From JACKFB01 sp041389525 (GTDB lineage Bacteria > Myxococcota_A > UBA9042 > PHBI01 > JACKFB01): DNA of 64,000 nucleotides. Positions within the stretch are counted from its first letter, which is position 1; the number at the start of each line of letters is the position of its first letter. Position numbers and translations under genes: made by a program. Location: assembly GCA_041389525.1 (NCBI GenBank), contig JAWKRR010000006.1, forward strand, positions 1 through 64,000. The letters are read 5' to 3'. A model generated the notes under the pieces. The model did not search any database, had not been told where the DNA came from, and worked only from the letters and a program-made list of their open reading frames with translations. Shown one piece after another: positions 17,049 through 24,232 of this stretch.

Positions 17049-17828
17049 GTGCTGGTCGTCATCTCGCCCGCGAAGAAGCTCGATTTCTCACCCTCCCCGC
17101 CCGGGCTGCCGGCGACTCAGCCCGCGCTCGAGGCCGAGACCGAGATCCTCGCGGAGTCCACGCGCAAGCTGACGACCAAGAAGCTCGAGAAGCTGATGAG
17201 CATCTCGACCACCCTGGCCGAGCTGAACCGCGCGCGCTTTCAGGAAATGAGCTTCCCGACCACGCCGGACAACGGCAAGCAGGCCGCCCTCGCCTTTGCT
17301 GGCGACACCTACCTGGGCCTCGAGGCGACCACCCTGGCGCCGGCCGATCTCGAGTGGGCCCAGTCCCACCTCGCGATCCTGTCGGGCCTCTACGGCATCC
17401 TGCGCCCGCTGGACCTGATCCAGCCCTACCGCCTCGAGATGGGCAGCCAGCTCCGCACCCGCCGCGGGAAAAACCTATACGCCTTCTGGGGGAAACGGCT
17501 GGCCGCGCGCACCAACGAGCTGACCGCCGATCACCGCGACCGCACGGTCATCAACTGCGCCTCCGTCGAGTACTGGCGCGGCATTCGGCCCGAGCTGCTC
17601 AGCGCGGGCTCGATCACGCCGGTCTTCCGCGAGAACAAGGGCGACGAGTCCAAGACCATCGGCTTCGTGGCGAAGCGCTCGCGCGGGATGATGGCGCGCT
17701 GGATCGTCCAGAACCGCGTCGAGACCCCCGAGGCCATCAAGGATTTCCGCGAGGAGGACTACGTCTTTCAGCCGCGGGAGTCGACGGCGACCGAGTGGGT
17801 CTTCACGCGGGCGTCGCGAACCGCCTGA
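17049..17828 (+). CDS. yaaA: Peroxide stress protein YaaA (DUF328)
   Basis: A 259-aa cytosolic protein matching E. coli YaaA (258 aa), a DNA-binding protein that limits intracellular iron and protects DNA during peroxide stress. Family landmarks are VISPAKKLDF at the start, LSGLYGILRPLDLIQPYRLEMG (conserved block), LYAFWG, NCASVEYW, VFRENKGDESKTIGFVAK and RGMMARWIV. The GTG start at 17049 places VLVVISPAKKLDF exactly at the family N-terminus; a longer in-frame start at 16989 would add 20 non-conserved residues. It stands alone between the lipase-like gene and the large von Willebrand A lipoprotein, 113 bp before the latter. Confidence 0.93.
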   Translation: MLVVISPAKKLDFSPSPPGLPATQPALEAETEILAESTRKLTTKKLEKLMSISTTLAELNRARFQEMSFPTTPDNGKQAALAFAGDTYLGLEATTLAPADLEWAQSHLAILSGLYGILRPLDLIQPYRLEMGSQLRTRRGKNLYAFWGKRLAARTNELTADHRDRTVINCASVEYWRGIRPELLSAGSITPVFRENKGDESKTIGFVAKRSRGMMARWIVQNRVETPEAIKDFREEDYVFQPRESTATEWVFTRASRTA

Positions 17829-17941
17829 CAGCGCCCGTTGCGCGCGCTGCAGCATTTTGGGCGCCGATCCCGTTCGCGGCCATCGTCCGGTCGCGATAGA
17901 CTCTGCGCAATCACGACATAGTGGAAGGCGCGGAGGCAGCG

Positions 17942-20900
17942 ATGGGGACACAGCGATTTCGCTGGTCGCGGCTGGTGGTTTTTGCCATCACGGCCGCCTC
18001 CTGTGCGGGACCTGGCGACGGGAGCTCGGGCGTCCTCGTCGCGGTGGACGCGCCGCCCGGCCTCGACGGGTTGGCGCCGGACCACGGCGGCGATGTGGCG
18101 GGGGGCGCAGATCTCGGGCTGGATTTCGTCGATGCGGTCGAGGGTGCGCCTGACGTGGCGGGCGAGGTGGACGCCGCGAGCGACGGCGTCACGGACCGCG
18201 AGATCTCGGGCGGCGACGCGGACGCGGGCGTGGCGAACGACGGCGACGGGCAGGTCGCGCCGGACGCGGACGTCGCGGCCGAGGTGCTGGGAGACGCCGA
18301 CGCCGGGGTCGAGATCGACGCCGACGCGGGGGCCGACGCCGACGCCGACGCCGACGCCGCGGCCGAGATCGACGCCTGCCAGCCCACCTCCTGCGCAGCC
18401 CAGGACCTCGAGTGCGGCGCGGCCGACGACGGCTGCGGCGCGACCTTGGCGTGCGGTGCGTGCGACCCAGCGCTCGAGTGCGTGGCCGGCCACTGCATCG
18501 ACCCCTGCGGCCCGCCCGCCTGCGCGCCGCTCTGGTCGTCGACCTGCAGCGGCGCCACGGGCTACAAGGTCTGCGGCCTCGCCCCGGCCACCGGCTGCCC
18601 CCAGCCCAGCCTCTTTGTCTCCTGCCAGTTCGGTAACTCCTGCGCGGACGGAGCGTGCAGCGGCGCCTGCGTGGTCCCCGAGGTCATGCTGGTGGTCGAC
18701 CGCTCGTCGAGCATGGCGGGGCCGGTCTGGAAGTTCACCCGCGCGACGCTGCTCGAAGTCACCGACGCGTGGCAGGCCCAGGTGAAGCTGGGGCTGCGGC
18801 CCTTCCCGGGCGAGCTGGGCTGCGACGCGGGCACCACCTTCGGGATGGCGCTGGACAACGCGGGCGTGTTCGCGACCGGCTTGGTCGACCCGGCCGTCTC
18901 CTCGTCCACCCCGCTGGCTGCCGCGCTGTCCGGCCTGGCCTCGTACTTCGGCGACCCCACCCAGGGCGAGGTCGTCATCCTGCTGAGCGACGGCTCGGAG
19001 ACCTGCGACGCCGTGTCCGCCGCCGCCGACGTCGCGCGCACCCTGCGCAGCCGCGGCACCATCGTCCACACGGTGGGCGTGGGCTTCGGCTACGACGCCG
19101 AGCTCTTGGCCGCCGTGGCGCTGGCAGGCGGCGGCACCTTCTCGACGGCCCAGACCGGACCGGCGCTGAAGTCCGCGCTGCAGGCTGTCCTGGCCGACGA
19201 GGTCGGGTGCGCGCAGCCCGAACACGGCGTCAGCTATTGCCTCGACGGCGTGTGCGAGCTGCACTGCGCCGACGGCTTCCACGTCTGCGGTGACGCCTGC
19301 GTCGACGACAGCGCGGTCACGAGCTGCGGCGCGAAGTGCGAGCCCTGCGCCGCGCCAGCCCACGGCATCCCGCTCTGCGACGCCGGTGCGTGCGACTATT
19401 ACTGCGTCGCCGGCTACCACCCCTGCGGTGGCGGGTGCGCCGACGACACCTCGCCGGCGACCTGCGGGCAGAGCTGCACGGCCTGCCCGGCGCCGCCAAA
19501 CGCCAAGGCGACCTGCGAGGGCGGCGCCTGCGGATTCGCCTGCGTGCCCGGATTCCACGAGTGCGGCGGCGTGTGCGTCGACGACACCTCGCCCGCGACC
19601 TGCGGCTCGAGCTGCGACCCCTGCCCCACGCCGGCCCACGGCGCGCCGACCTGCGCGAAAGGCGCCTGCGACATCGACTGCGACTCAGGATTTCTGGCCT
19701 GCGCGGGCGTCTGCGCGGCCTGCGCGGCCGACCCGCACGGCGCCCCGGCGTGTGACGGCGCGGCCTGCGTGACCGTGTGCGAGGCGGGCTATCACCTGTG
19801 CGGCGGCGTGTGCGCGGCCGACGCCGACGTGGCGACCTGCGGCACCGGCTGCGCGCCGTGCCCACTGGTCCCCGGAGGCGCGGCGACATGCGACGGCACG
19901 GCCTGCGGCTACGTCTGCGACGGCGACCACCTCGACTGCGGCGGCGCCTGCGCGCTGTGCCCGGACGACCCGCACGGCAGCCCCATCTGCGACGGCGCCG
20001 CCTGCACCAGCCTCTGCGACGACGGCTATCTGCGACGACGTCTGCGTGACCGACGCCTCCGTCGACCACTGCGGCTCGAGCTGCGACGCCTGCCCGGTGC
20101 CGTCCCGGACGCCACCGCGACCTGCAACGGCGTCGCCTGCGGCACGTGCAGGCGAGGCTATCAAGTGCGGAGGCGCCGCAAACTATGCCCGGACGACCCG
20201 AAGGGCCACGGCGTGGGCAGCTGCGTGGGCGGCGCCTGCGGGCTGGACTGCGACCCCGGCTTCCACGCGTGCGGGGGCGATTCCTGCGAGCCCGACGACT
20301 CGGTCGCCGCCTGCGGCCCCAGCTGCAAGACCTGCACGGCCCCGGCCTCGGCGCTCGCCTACTGTAACGGCTCAGGCTGCGACTACGACTGCCTCAGCGG
20401 CGGGAAGATGCCCTGTCTCAACGGGCTGGCGTGCTGCGACTGGGTCACGACGACGCTGGAGACCACCGCCAACGGAGCCCAGCCCCACGGCCTCCACATC
20501 GATGGCAACGGGAAGATCCACGCCCTGTGGCGCGACGCCGACCCGGGAACGATCCGCTACGGCGTGAAGACCCAGACCTGGAGCTACGAGGACCTGCCCA
20601 CCGGCGGCGTGGCAGGCATCAGCGCCGCGCTCGCCATTCATCCCCAGGGCTTTCCGGCCATCGCCTACGCCGACGCCGACGAGGGGACCTCCTTCGCCGT
20701 GCGCGGGGGCGGGGGCTGGGGAGCCGAGAAGGTCGGCAGCGAGTTCCCAATCGCCGTCGCCGCGACCTACGACGGGCTGGTGCCGCATGTGGTCTACGGG
20801 CGATTTTCACTGCGCCACGCCTGGAAGGCAGGCACGACCTGGTCGGAGCAGGTCATCGACGACTTCGAGACCCCGGTCCACGAGCTGAAATACGTCGACA

Positions 20901-21445
20901 TGGCCATCGACAGCCTCGGCGTCATCCACGTGGTCTACCGAAACGACGAGGCGAACCTGCCCTGGGAGGTCGACGCGCCGGTGATCTACGCCAATAACGC
21001 AGGCGGCGCCTGGATGATGGAGACCGTGGCGCCGGTCAGCGCGCGTCACGGGGTGGCCTTGGCGGTGAGCGACGATGGGGTGGTGCACGTGGTCTACGAC
21101 GACACGAAGGGGCTCGGCTACGCGCGGCGCGACGAGGCCGGCTGGACGTACACCCACCTGCGAAACGACGCGCGCATCGGCAGCATCGACGCGCTGACGC
21201 TGAGCAGCAGCGGCGCGCCCTGGGTGATCTACGCGGTCGGGACGACCTCGGTACGGGGCGAGCTGAGCCGGCTGGTGGGCGACACGTGGATACACGAGAT
21301 CGTCGACTTCCAATCCAACACGGGCGGCAGCGCGGCCATCGACCTGGACACCCTCGACCGACCTCACGTGCTGCACCACCGGGTCGAGTACACCGGCAGC
21401 AACGCGCTCTACGTCCAGCGCACCCGCTACATGACCCTGCCTTGA
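17942..21445 (+). CDS. Large vWA/Cys-rich repeat lipoprotein with C-terminal propeller-like repeats
   Basis: A 1167-aa lipoprotein with lipobox TAASC (~19) and a Gly/Asp/Ala-rich tether to ~140. A Cys-rich module is followed by a von Willebrand A domain (~245-415) with MIDAS motif DRSSS and LLSDGSETC. About ten Cys-rich repeats of 30-45 residues (GYxxCGGxCxxD...CGxxCxxCP) fill ~425-830. The last ~330 residues are HGLHIDGNG/HVVYDD-type repeats resembling a beta-propeller. ATG 17942 follows GGAGG. The repeat block contains short out-of-frame stretches (see 20025-20195). A surface adhesion or metal-ion-dependent binding role is inferred from the vWA fold. It is not closely related to the other vWA lipoprotein (53785-55578) outside that domain. 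Confidence 0.82.
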   Translation: MGTQRFRWSRLVVFAITAASCAGPGDGSSGVLVAVDAPPGLDGLAPDHGGDVAGGADLGLDFVDAVEGAPDVAGEVDAASDGVTDREISGGDADAGVANDGDGQVAPDADVAAEVLGDADAGVEIDADAGADADADADAAAEIDACQPTSCAAQDLECGAADDGCGATLACGACDPALECVAGHCIDPCGPPACAPLWSSTCSGATGYKVCGLAPATGCPQPSLFVSCQFGNSCADGACSGACVVPEVMLVVDRSSSMAGPVWKFTRATLLEVTDAWQAQVKLGLRPFPGELGCDAGTTFGMALDNAGVFATGLVDPAVSSSTPLAAALSGLASYFGDPTQGEVVILLSDGSETCDAVSAAADVARTLRSRGTIVHTVGVGFGYDAELLAAVALAGGGTFSTAQTGPALKSALQAVLADEVGCAQPEHGVSYCLDGVCELHCADGFHVCGDACVDDSAVTSCGAKCEPCAAPAHGIPLCDAGACDYYCVAGYHPCGGGCADDTSPATCGQSCTACPAPPNAKATCEGGACGFACVPGFHECGGVCVDDTSPATCGSSCDPCPTPAHGAPTCAKGACDIDCDSGFLACAGVCAACAADPHGAPACDGAACVTVCEAGYHLCGGVCAADADVATCGTGCAPCPLVPGGAATCDGTACGYVCDGDHLDCGGACALCPDDPHGSPICDGAACTSLCDDGYLRRRLRDRRLRRPLRLELRRLPGAVPDATATCNGVACGTCRRGYQVRRRRKLCPDDPKGHGVGSCVGGACGLDCDPGFHACGGDSCEPDDSVAACGPSCKTCTAPASALAYCNGSGCDYDCLSGGKMPCLNGLACCDWVTTTLETTANGAQPHGLHIDGNGKIHALWRDADPGTIRYGVKTQTWSYEDLPTGGVAGISAALAIHPQGFPAIAYADADEGTSFAVRGGGGWGAEKVGSEFPIAVAATYDGLVPHVVYGRFSLRHAWKAGTTWSEQVIDDFETPVHELKYVDMAIDSLGVIHVVYRNDEANLPWEVDAPVIYANNAGGAWMMETVAPVSARHGVALAVSDDGVVHVVYDDTKGLGYARRDEAGWTYTHLRNDARIGSIDALTLSSSGAPWVIYAVGTTSVRGELSRLVGDTWIHEIVDFQSNTGGSAAIDLDTLDRPHVLHHRVEYTGSNALYVQRTRYMTLP
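20025..20195 (+). other. Two compensated frame disruptions inside the Cys-rich repeats
   Basis: In-frame translation loses the Cys pattern and becomes Arg/Leu-rich (LRRRLRDRRLRRPLRLELRR), while the next frame reads CDDVCVTDASVDHCGSSC, an intact repeat. The original frame resumes at VPDATATC. A second, shorter slip follows: IKCGGA is intact only in the other frame, then KLCPDDP is back in frame. Each slip begins just after a tat codon of the G-Y motif. Each is consistent with a loss of about 5 nt and then 1 nt, preserving the overall frame. Confidence 0.7.
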
Positions 21446-21488
21446 CGTGAGGGCGGCGTCCCTGATAGTTTAACATCGAACTATTTGA
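21442..21488 (+). promoter_or_regulatory. marR promoter with putative autoregulatory operator
   Basis: TTGACG (21442-21447) and TAGTTT (21466-21471) form a possible -35/-10 pair with 18-bp spacing. Overlapping the -10 is the element AGTTTAACATCGAACTATT, containing the inverted repeat tagtt-N8-aacta. Almost the same element (17 of 19 positions) lies on the minus strand upstream of the nitroreductase gene at 23328-23349. This fits the overlapping-operator autoregulation typical of MarR proteins. Confidence 0.6.
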
Positions 21489-21498
21489 GCGAGAGCCC

Positions 21499-21945
21499 AT
21501 GGGAACGCACGCCAAAGTCACAGAGCCCACCCGCGCCGCCCTCGACGCGTACATCAAGCTGATGCGCGCGTCGGACACGGTGAACCGGGCGCTGAAGGCG
21601 GGGCTTGCCGACGCGGGGCTGACGACCACCCAGCTCGGGGTGCTGGAGGCCGTCTACCACCTGGGGCCCATGTGCCAGCGGGCGCTTAGCGAGAAGCTGC
21701 TGGTCAGCGGCGGCAACGTGACCACCGTGGTCGACAACCTGGTGCGGGACGGCTTGGTGCGGCGCGAGCGCAGCGAGGTCGACCGGCGCTTCGTCTCGAT
21801 TCACCTGACAGAATCAGGCGAAAAGCGAATCGCCGGCTTCTTCCCCGCGCACGCCGAGCGCATCCGGGAGACCATGGCGGTCCTCAGCCCGGCCGAGCTC
21901 GCGGAGTTCCAGCGCCTCTGCAAGAAGCTCGGCACGGGCGAGTAG
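21499..21945 (+). CDS. MarR-family transcriptional regulator
   Basis: A 148-aa winged-helix regulator. Helices ~45-100 form the HTH (LGPMCQRALSEKLLVSGGNVTTVVDNLVRDGLV), and the wing RRERSEVDRRFVSIHLTESGEK contains the D-R-R signature of MarR. Length is typical (~145). It is expected to bind DNA as a dimer and release it on binding phenolic or electrophilic ligands (family knowledge). The gene sits tail-to-tail with the pirin-nitroreductase operon, 13 bp apart. The putative operator overlaps its own promoter and recurs upstream of the nitroreductase, so a local regulon (marR, nitroreductase, pirin, perhaps the divergent SDR) is inferred. ATG 21499 is the only fitting start. Confidence 0.93.
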   Translation: MGTHAKVTEPTRAALDAYIKLMRASDTVNRALKAGLADAGLTTTQLGVLEAVYHLGPMCQRALSEKLLVSGGNVTTVVDNLVRDGLVRRERSEVDRRFVSIHLTESGEKRIAGFFPAHAERIRETMAVLSPAELAEFQRLCKKLGTGE

Positions 21946-21958
21946 CGGGCGGGCCCGC

Positions 21959-22660
21959 TCAGGCCAGGTCGAAGACCAAGACCTCGGCCTCGGGACCGGC
22001 GCCGGTGAGGGTCAGCGCGGCCTCGTCGGAGAGCGCGACGCCATCGCCCTGCCCGAGCAGCCGGTCGCCCAAGCGCACCTCGCCGCGCGCTACCTGCACA
22101 AAGGCGTGGCGACCCGGCGCGATGGCGTGGGTCACGGTGACCCCCTCCTCCAAGATGGCCGCGAAGACGCGCGCGTCCTGGTGAATGCTGACCGCGCCGT
22201 CCGCCCCGTCCGGCGCCACGACCGCCCGAAGCCGCCCCAGCTTGTCCTCGCGCGAGAACGCCCGCTGCTCGTAGCTCGGCGCCTGCCCGCGCTGGGCCGG
22301 CAGCAGCCAGATCTGCAGCAGGTGCACCGCCTCGCTCTTGGAGTGGTTCATCTCGCTGTGGGTCACGCCCGTCCCCGCGCTCATCCGCTGCACCTCGCCG
22401 GCCGTGATGGCCGAGCCGTTGCCCATGCTGTCGCGGTGTCCCAGCGCGCCCGAGAGCACATAGGTCACGATCTCCATGTCGCGGTGCGGGTGCGTCCCGA
22501 AGCCCGCCCCGGGCGCCACCACGTCGTCGTTGATGACGCGCAGCGACCGAAAGCCCATGCGCGCCGGGTCGTAGAAGTCGGCAAACGAGAAGGTGTGGGC
22601 GGAGTCGAGCCAGCTCAGGCGCGACTGTCCGCGCCCGTCGGCGGCGAAGTGAGTGATCAT
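21959..22660 (-). CDS. Pirin-family bicupin protein (quercetin 2,3-dioxygenase-like)
   Basis: A 233-aa YhhW-type pirin. N-terminal cupin metal ligands are visible in GTHPHRDMEIVTYVLSG (two His) and GTGVTHSEMNH (His and Glu). RGQSRLSWLDSAHTFSFADFYDP and MGFRSLRVINDD are signature segments, and the second, degenerate cupin ends in VLVFDLA. Such proteins can oxidise quercetin in vitro, and some act as redox-linked regulators. Start chosen at ATG 22660, seven bases after AAAGGAGG; an upstream start at 22693 would overlap the nitroreductase. It is the second gene of an operon with the nitroreductase (29 bp gap) and probably under MarR control. Confidence 0.9.
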   Translation of the reverse strand: MITHFAADGRGQSRLSWLDSAHTFSFADFYDPARMGFRSLRVINDDVVAPGAGFGTHPHRDMEIVTYVLSGALGHRDSMGNGSAITAGEVQRMSAGTGVTHSEMNHSKSEAVHLLQIWLLPAQRGQAPSYEQRAFSREDKLGRLRAVVAPDGADGAVSIHQDARVFAAILEEGVTVTHAIAPGRHAFVQVARGEVRLGDRLLGQGDGVALSDEAALTLTGAGPEAEVLVFDLA

Positions 22661-22689
22661 CGAGGCCTCCTTTTCTGCTCTGGTGTCGG

Positions 22690-23286
22690 TCAAACGCTCT
22701 CGGTCGAAGGTTGGAAGCGGCCCTCGTGGGCGAAGGTCTGCCGCGGTCGGCGCGGCGAGGGGTTCTCGCGCGCCCGGAGGTCATCGGGCAGGGACGCCGG
22801 GTCGCCCGGGTAGCCGATGGCGATCCCGCAGATGGCGTCGAAGCGATCGGCCGGGACCCCCAGGGCGTCGTGGACGCGGTCGAAGTGGATACCGCCCATC
22901 CCGTGGGCCGACAGCCCCAGCATCTGAGCCTGCAGCGCCAAGGACATCCAGGCGGCGCCCGTGTCGAAGTGAGCCCAGCGGTTGGGGCTCTGGTTTCTGT
23001 CGAAGTGCCGGCGGGCGAAGGCGAAGGCCAGCACGGGCGCGCGCTCGGCCCACAGGCGGTTCTTGTCGACCAGGAGCGGACGGAACCGCTCGAGATCGGC
23101 GGCGGTCCGAGCGTAGAGGAAGAGCCAGGGCTGCTCGTTGAAGCAGGACGGAGCCCAGCGGGCGGCTTCGAAGAGCTGGTGGACGGTCTCGGGCGCGACC
23201 GGGCGGTCGGCGAAGGCGCGGCGGGACCAGCGCTCCGGGAAGAGAGGCGCGACTGGGGGGTCGGGTCGGCGGTCGGTGTCGGGCAT
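22690..23286 (-). CDS. Nitroreductase family protein
   Basis: A 198-aa FMN-dependent NAD(P)H oxidoreductase. The FMN-contacting N-terminus RWSRRAFADRPV, the conserved AARWAPSCFNEQPWLFLYA and the helix GAAWMSLALQAQMLGLSAHGMGG are typical, with GIAIGYPGDP near the C-terminus. Length is normal (about 190-200). It reduces nitroaromatics or quinones in related systems; the substrate here is unknown. Start chosen at ATG 23286. It is the first gene of the nitroreductase-pirin operon. A TTGACA box lies inside the MarR-like operator about 40 bp upstream, shared with the divergent SDR gene. Confidence 0.92.
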   Translation of the reverse strand: MPDTDRRPDPPVAPLFPERWSRRAFADRPVAPETVHQLFEAARWAPSCFNEQPWLFLYARTAADLERFRPLLVDKNRLWAERAPVLAFAFARRHFDRNQSPNRWAHFDTGAAWMSLALQAQMLGLSAHGMGGIHFDRVHDALGVPADRFDAICGIAIGYPGDPASLPDDLRARENPSPRRPRQTFAHEGRFQPSTESV

Positions 23287-23320
23287 CAGAGAAGCTCCGT
23301 GGCTCGTGTCGCCACATGAT

Positions 23321-23349
23321 TTGATATTCAATCGTTCGATGTCAAACTA
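23321..23349 (-). promoter_or_regulatory. Putative MarR operator/promoter of the nitroreductase-pirin operon
   Basis: Read on the minus strand, AGTTTGACATCGAACGATT matches the element in the marR promoter at 17 of 19 positions. It includes a perfect TTGACA -35 box (23345-23340). An imperfect inverted repeat TTGATAT/ATGTCAA surrounds the centre. It lies 42 bp upstream of the nitroreductase ATG, in the divergent region shared with the SDR gene. Confidence 0.6.
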
Positions 23350-23454
23350 ATTAGCACCCCGCGGGCCTGGACAAGGGGCCGCCTCGCAAGCGATGGATCG
23401 GAGCGCGTGGCGGGCCGTGCGCCGCGCGCGTCTCGAGCATCACCGGAGGGAGCC

Positions 23455-24219
23455 ATGGCCGACCGCCTCAAGGACACCGTCGCGATCGTCACCGGAGGCA
23501 GCCGCGGCATCGGCGAGGCCATCGCGCGCGCCTTCGTGGCCGAGGGGGCCCGCGTCGTCATCGCCTCGCGAAAGCAGCAGGACCTCGACGAGACGCGCGC
23601 CACCATCGTCGCCGAGCTTGGCGGCACGGTCTACGCGCGCGCTTGCCACACGGGCGACGCCGGGCACGTCCAGGCGCTCATCGCCTACACCGAGGAGAAG
23701 CTCGGGACGCCGACGGTGCTGGTCAACAACGCCGCGACCAACCCCTACTTCGGCCCGCTGATGGGCGTGGGCGACGCGGCCTGGGAGAAGACCTTCTCGG
23801 TCAACGTGCGCGGCTACTTCGAGATGGCGCGCGCGGTCAGCCGCCGCCTGCTCGACACGGAGACCCCCGGCAGCATCATCAACGTCGCCAGCATCCTGGG
23901 CATGGGCGCCGCGCCGCTTCAGGGCGTGTACGGCATGACCAAGGCCGCGGTCATCTCCATGACCCAGACCCTGGCCATCGAGCTGGGACCGTCCCAGATC
24001 CGCGTCAACGCCATCGCCCCGGGCCTCGTCGAGACCCGGTTCGCGAGCGCGCTGACCTCCAACCCCAAGATCGCCGAGCACTTCACCAGCCGCACGGCGG
24101 AGAAGCGCTGGGCCCAGCCCGAGGAGATCGCCGGCGCCGCCGTCTTCTTGGCCTCCGCCGAGTCCGGCTTCGTCACCGGCCAGACCTTGGCCGTCGACGG
24201 CGGCTACTCGATCTCCTGA
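23455..24219 (+). CDS. Short-chain dehydrogenase/reductase (SDR family)
   Basis: A 254-aa classical SDR. The cofactor motif TGGSRGIG is at residues ~14-21, NNAAT at ~90, the catalytic Ser in NVASILGMGA, and Tyr/Lys in YGMTKAA (~160), with the C-terminal GQTLAVDGGYSI. ASRK after the second strand suggests NADP(H) preference (Arg/Lys). Related family members include 3-oxoacyl-ACP reductases and DHRS4-like carbonyl reductases. Start chosen at ATG 23455 behind GGAGGG; the in-frame upstream start at 23407 adds a non-conserved extension. It is divergent from the nitroreductase and shares its regulatory region, so it may belong to the same MarR-controlled redox group (inference). Confidence 0.92.
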   Translation: MADRLKDTVAIVTGGSRGIGEAIARAFVAEGARVVIASRKQQDLDETRATIVAELGGTVYARACHTGDAGHVQALIAYTEEKLGTPTVLVNNAATNPYFGPLMGVGDAAWEKTFSVNVRGYFEMARAVSRRLLDTETPGSIINVASILGMGAAPLQGVYGMTKAAVISMTQTLAIELGPSQIRVNAIAPGLVETRFASALTSNPKIAEHFTSRTAEKRWAQPEEIAGAAVFLASAESGFVTGQTLAVDGGYSIS

Positions 24220-24232
24220 GCTTGCCCCGAGG

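Noticed and set aside
17942..21445. Splitting the vWA lipoprotein into two genes at the frame slips
   Set aside because: The frame is restored after each slip and the remaining repeats and propeller-like domain continue, so one gene is retained and the slips are reported separately.
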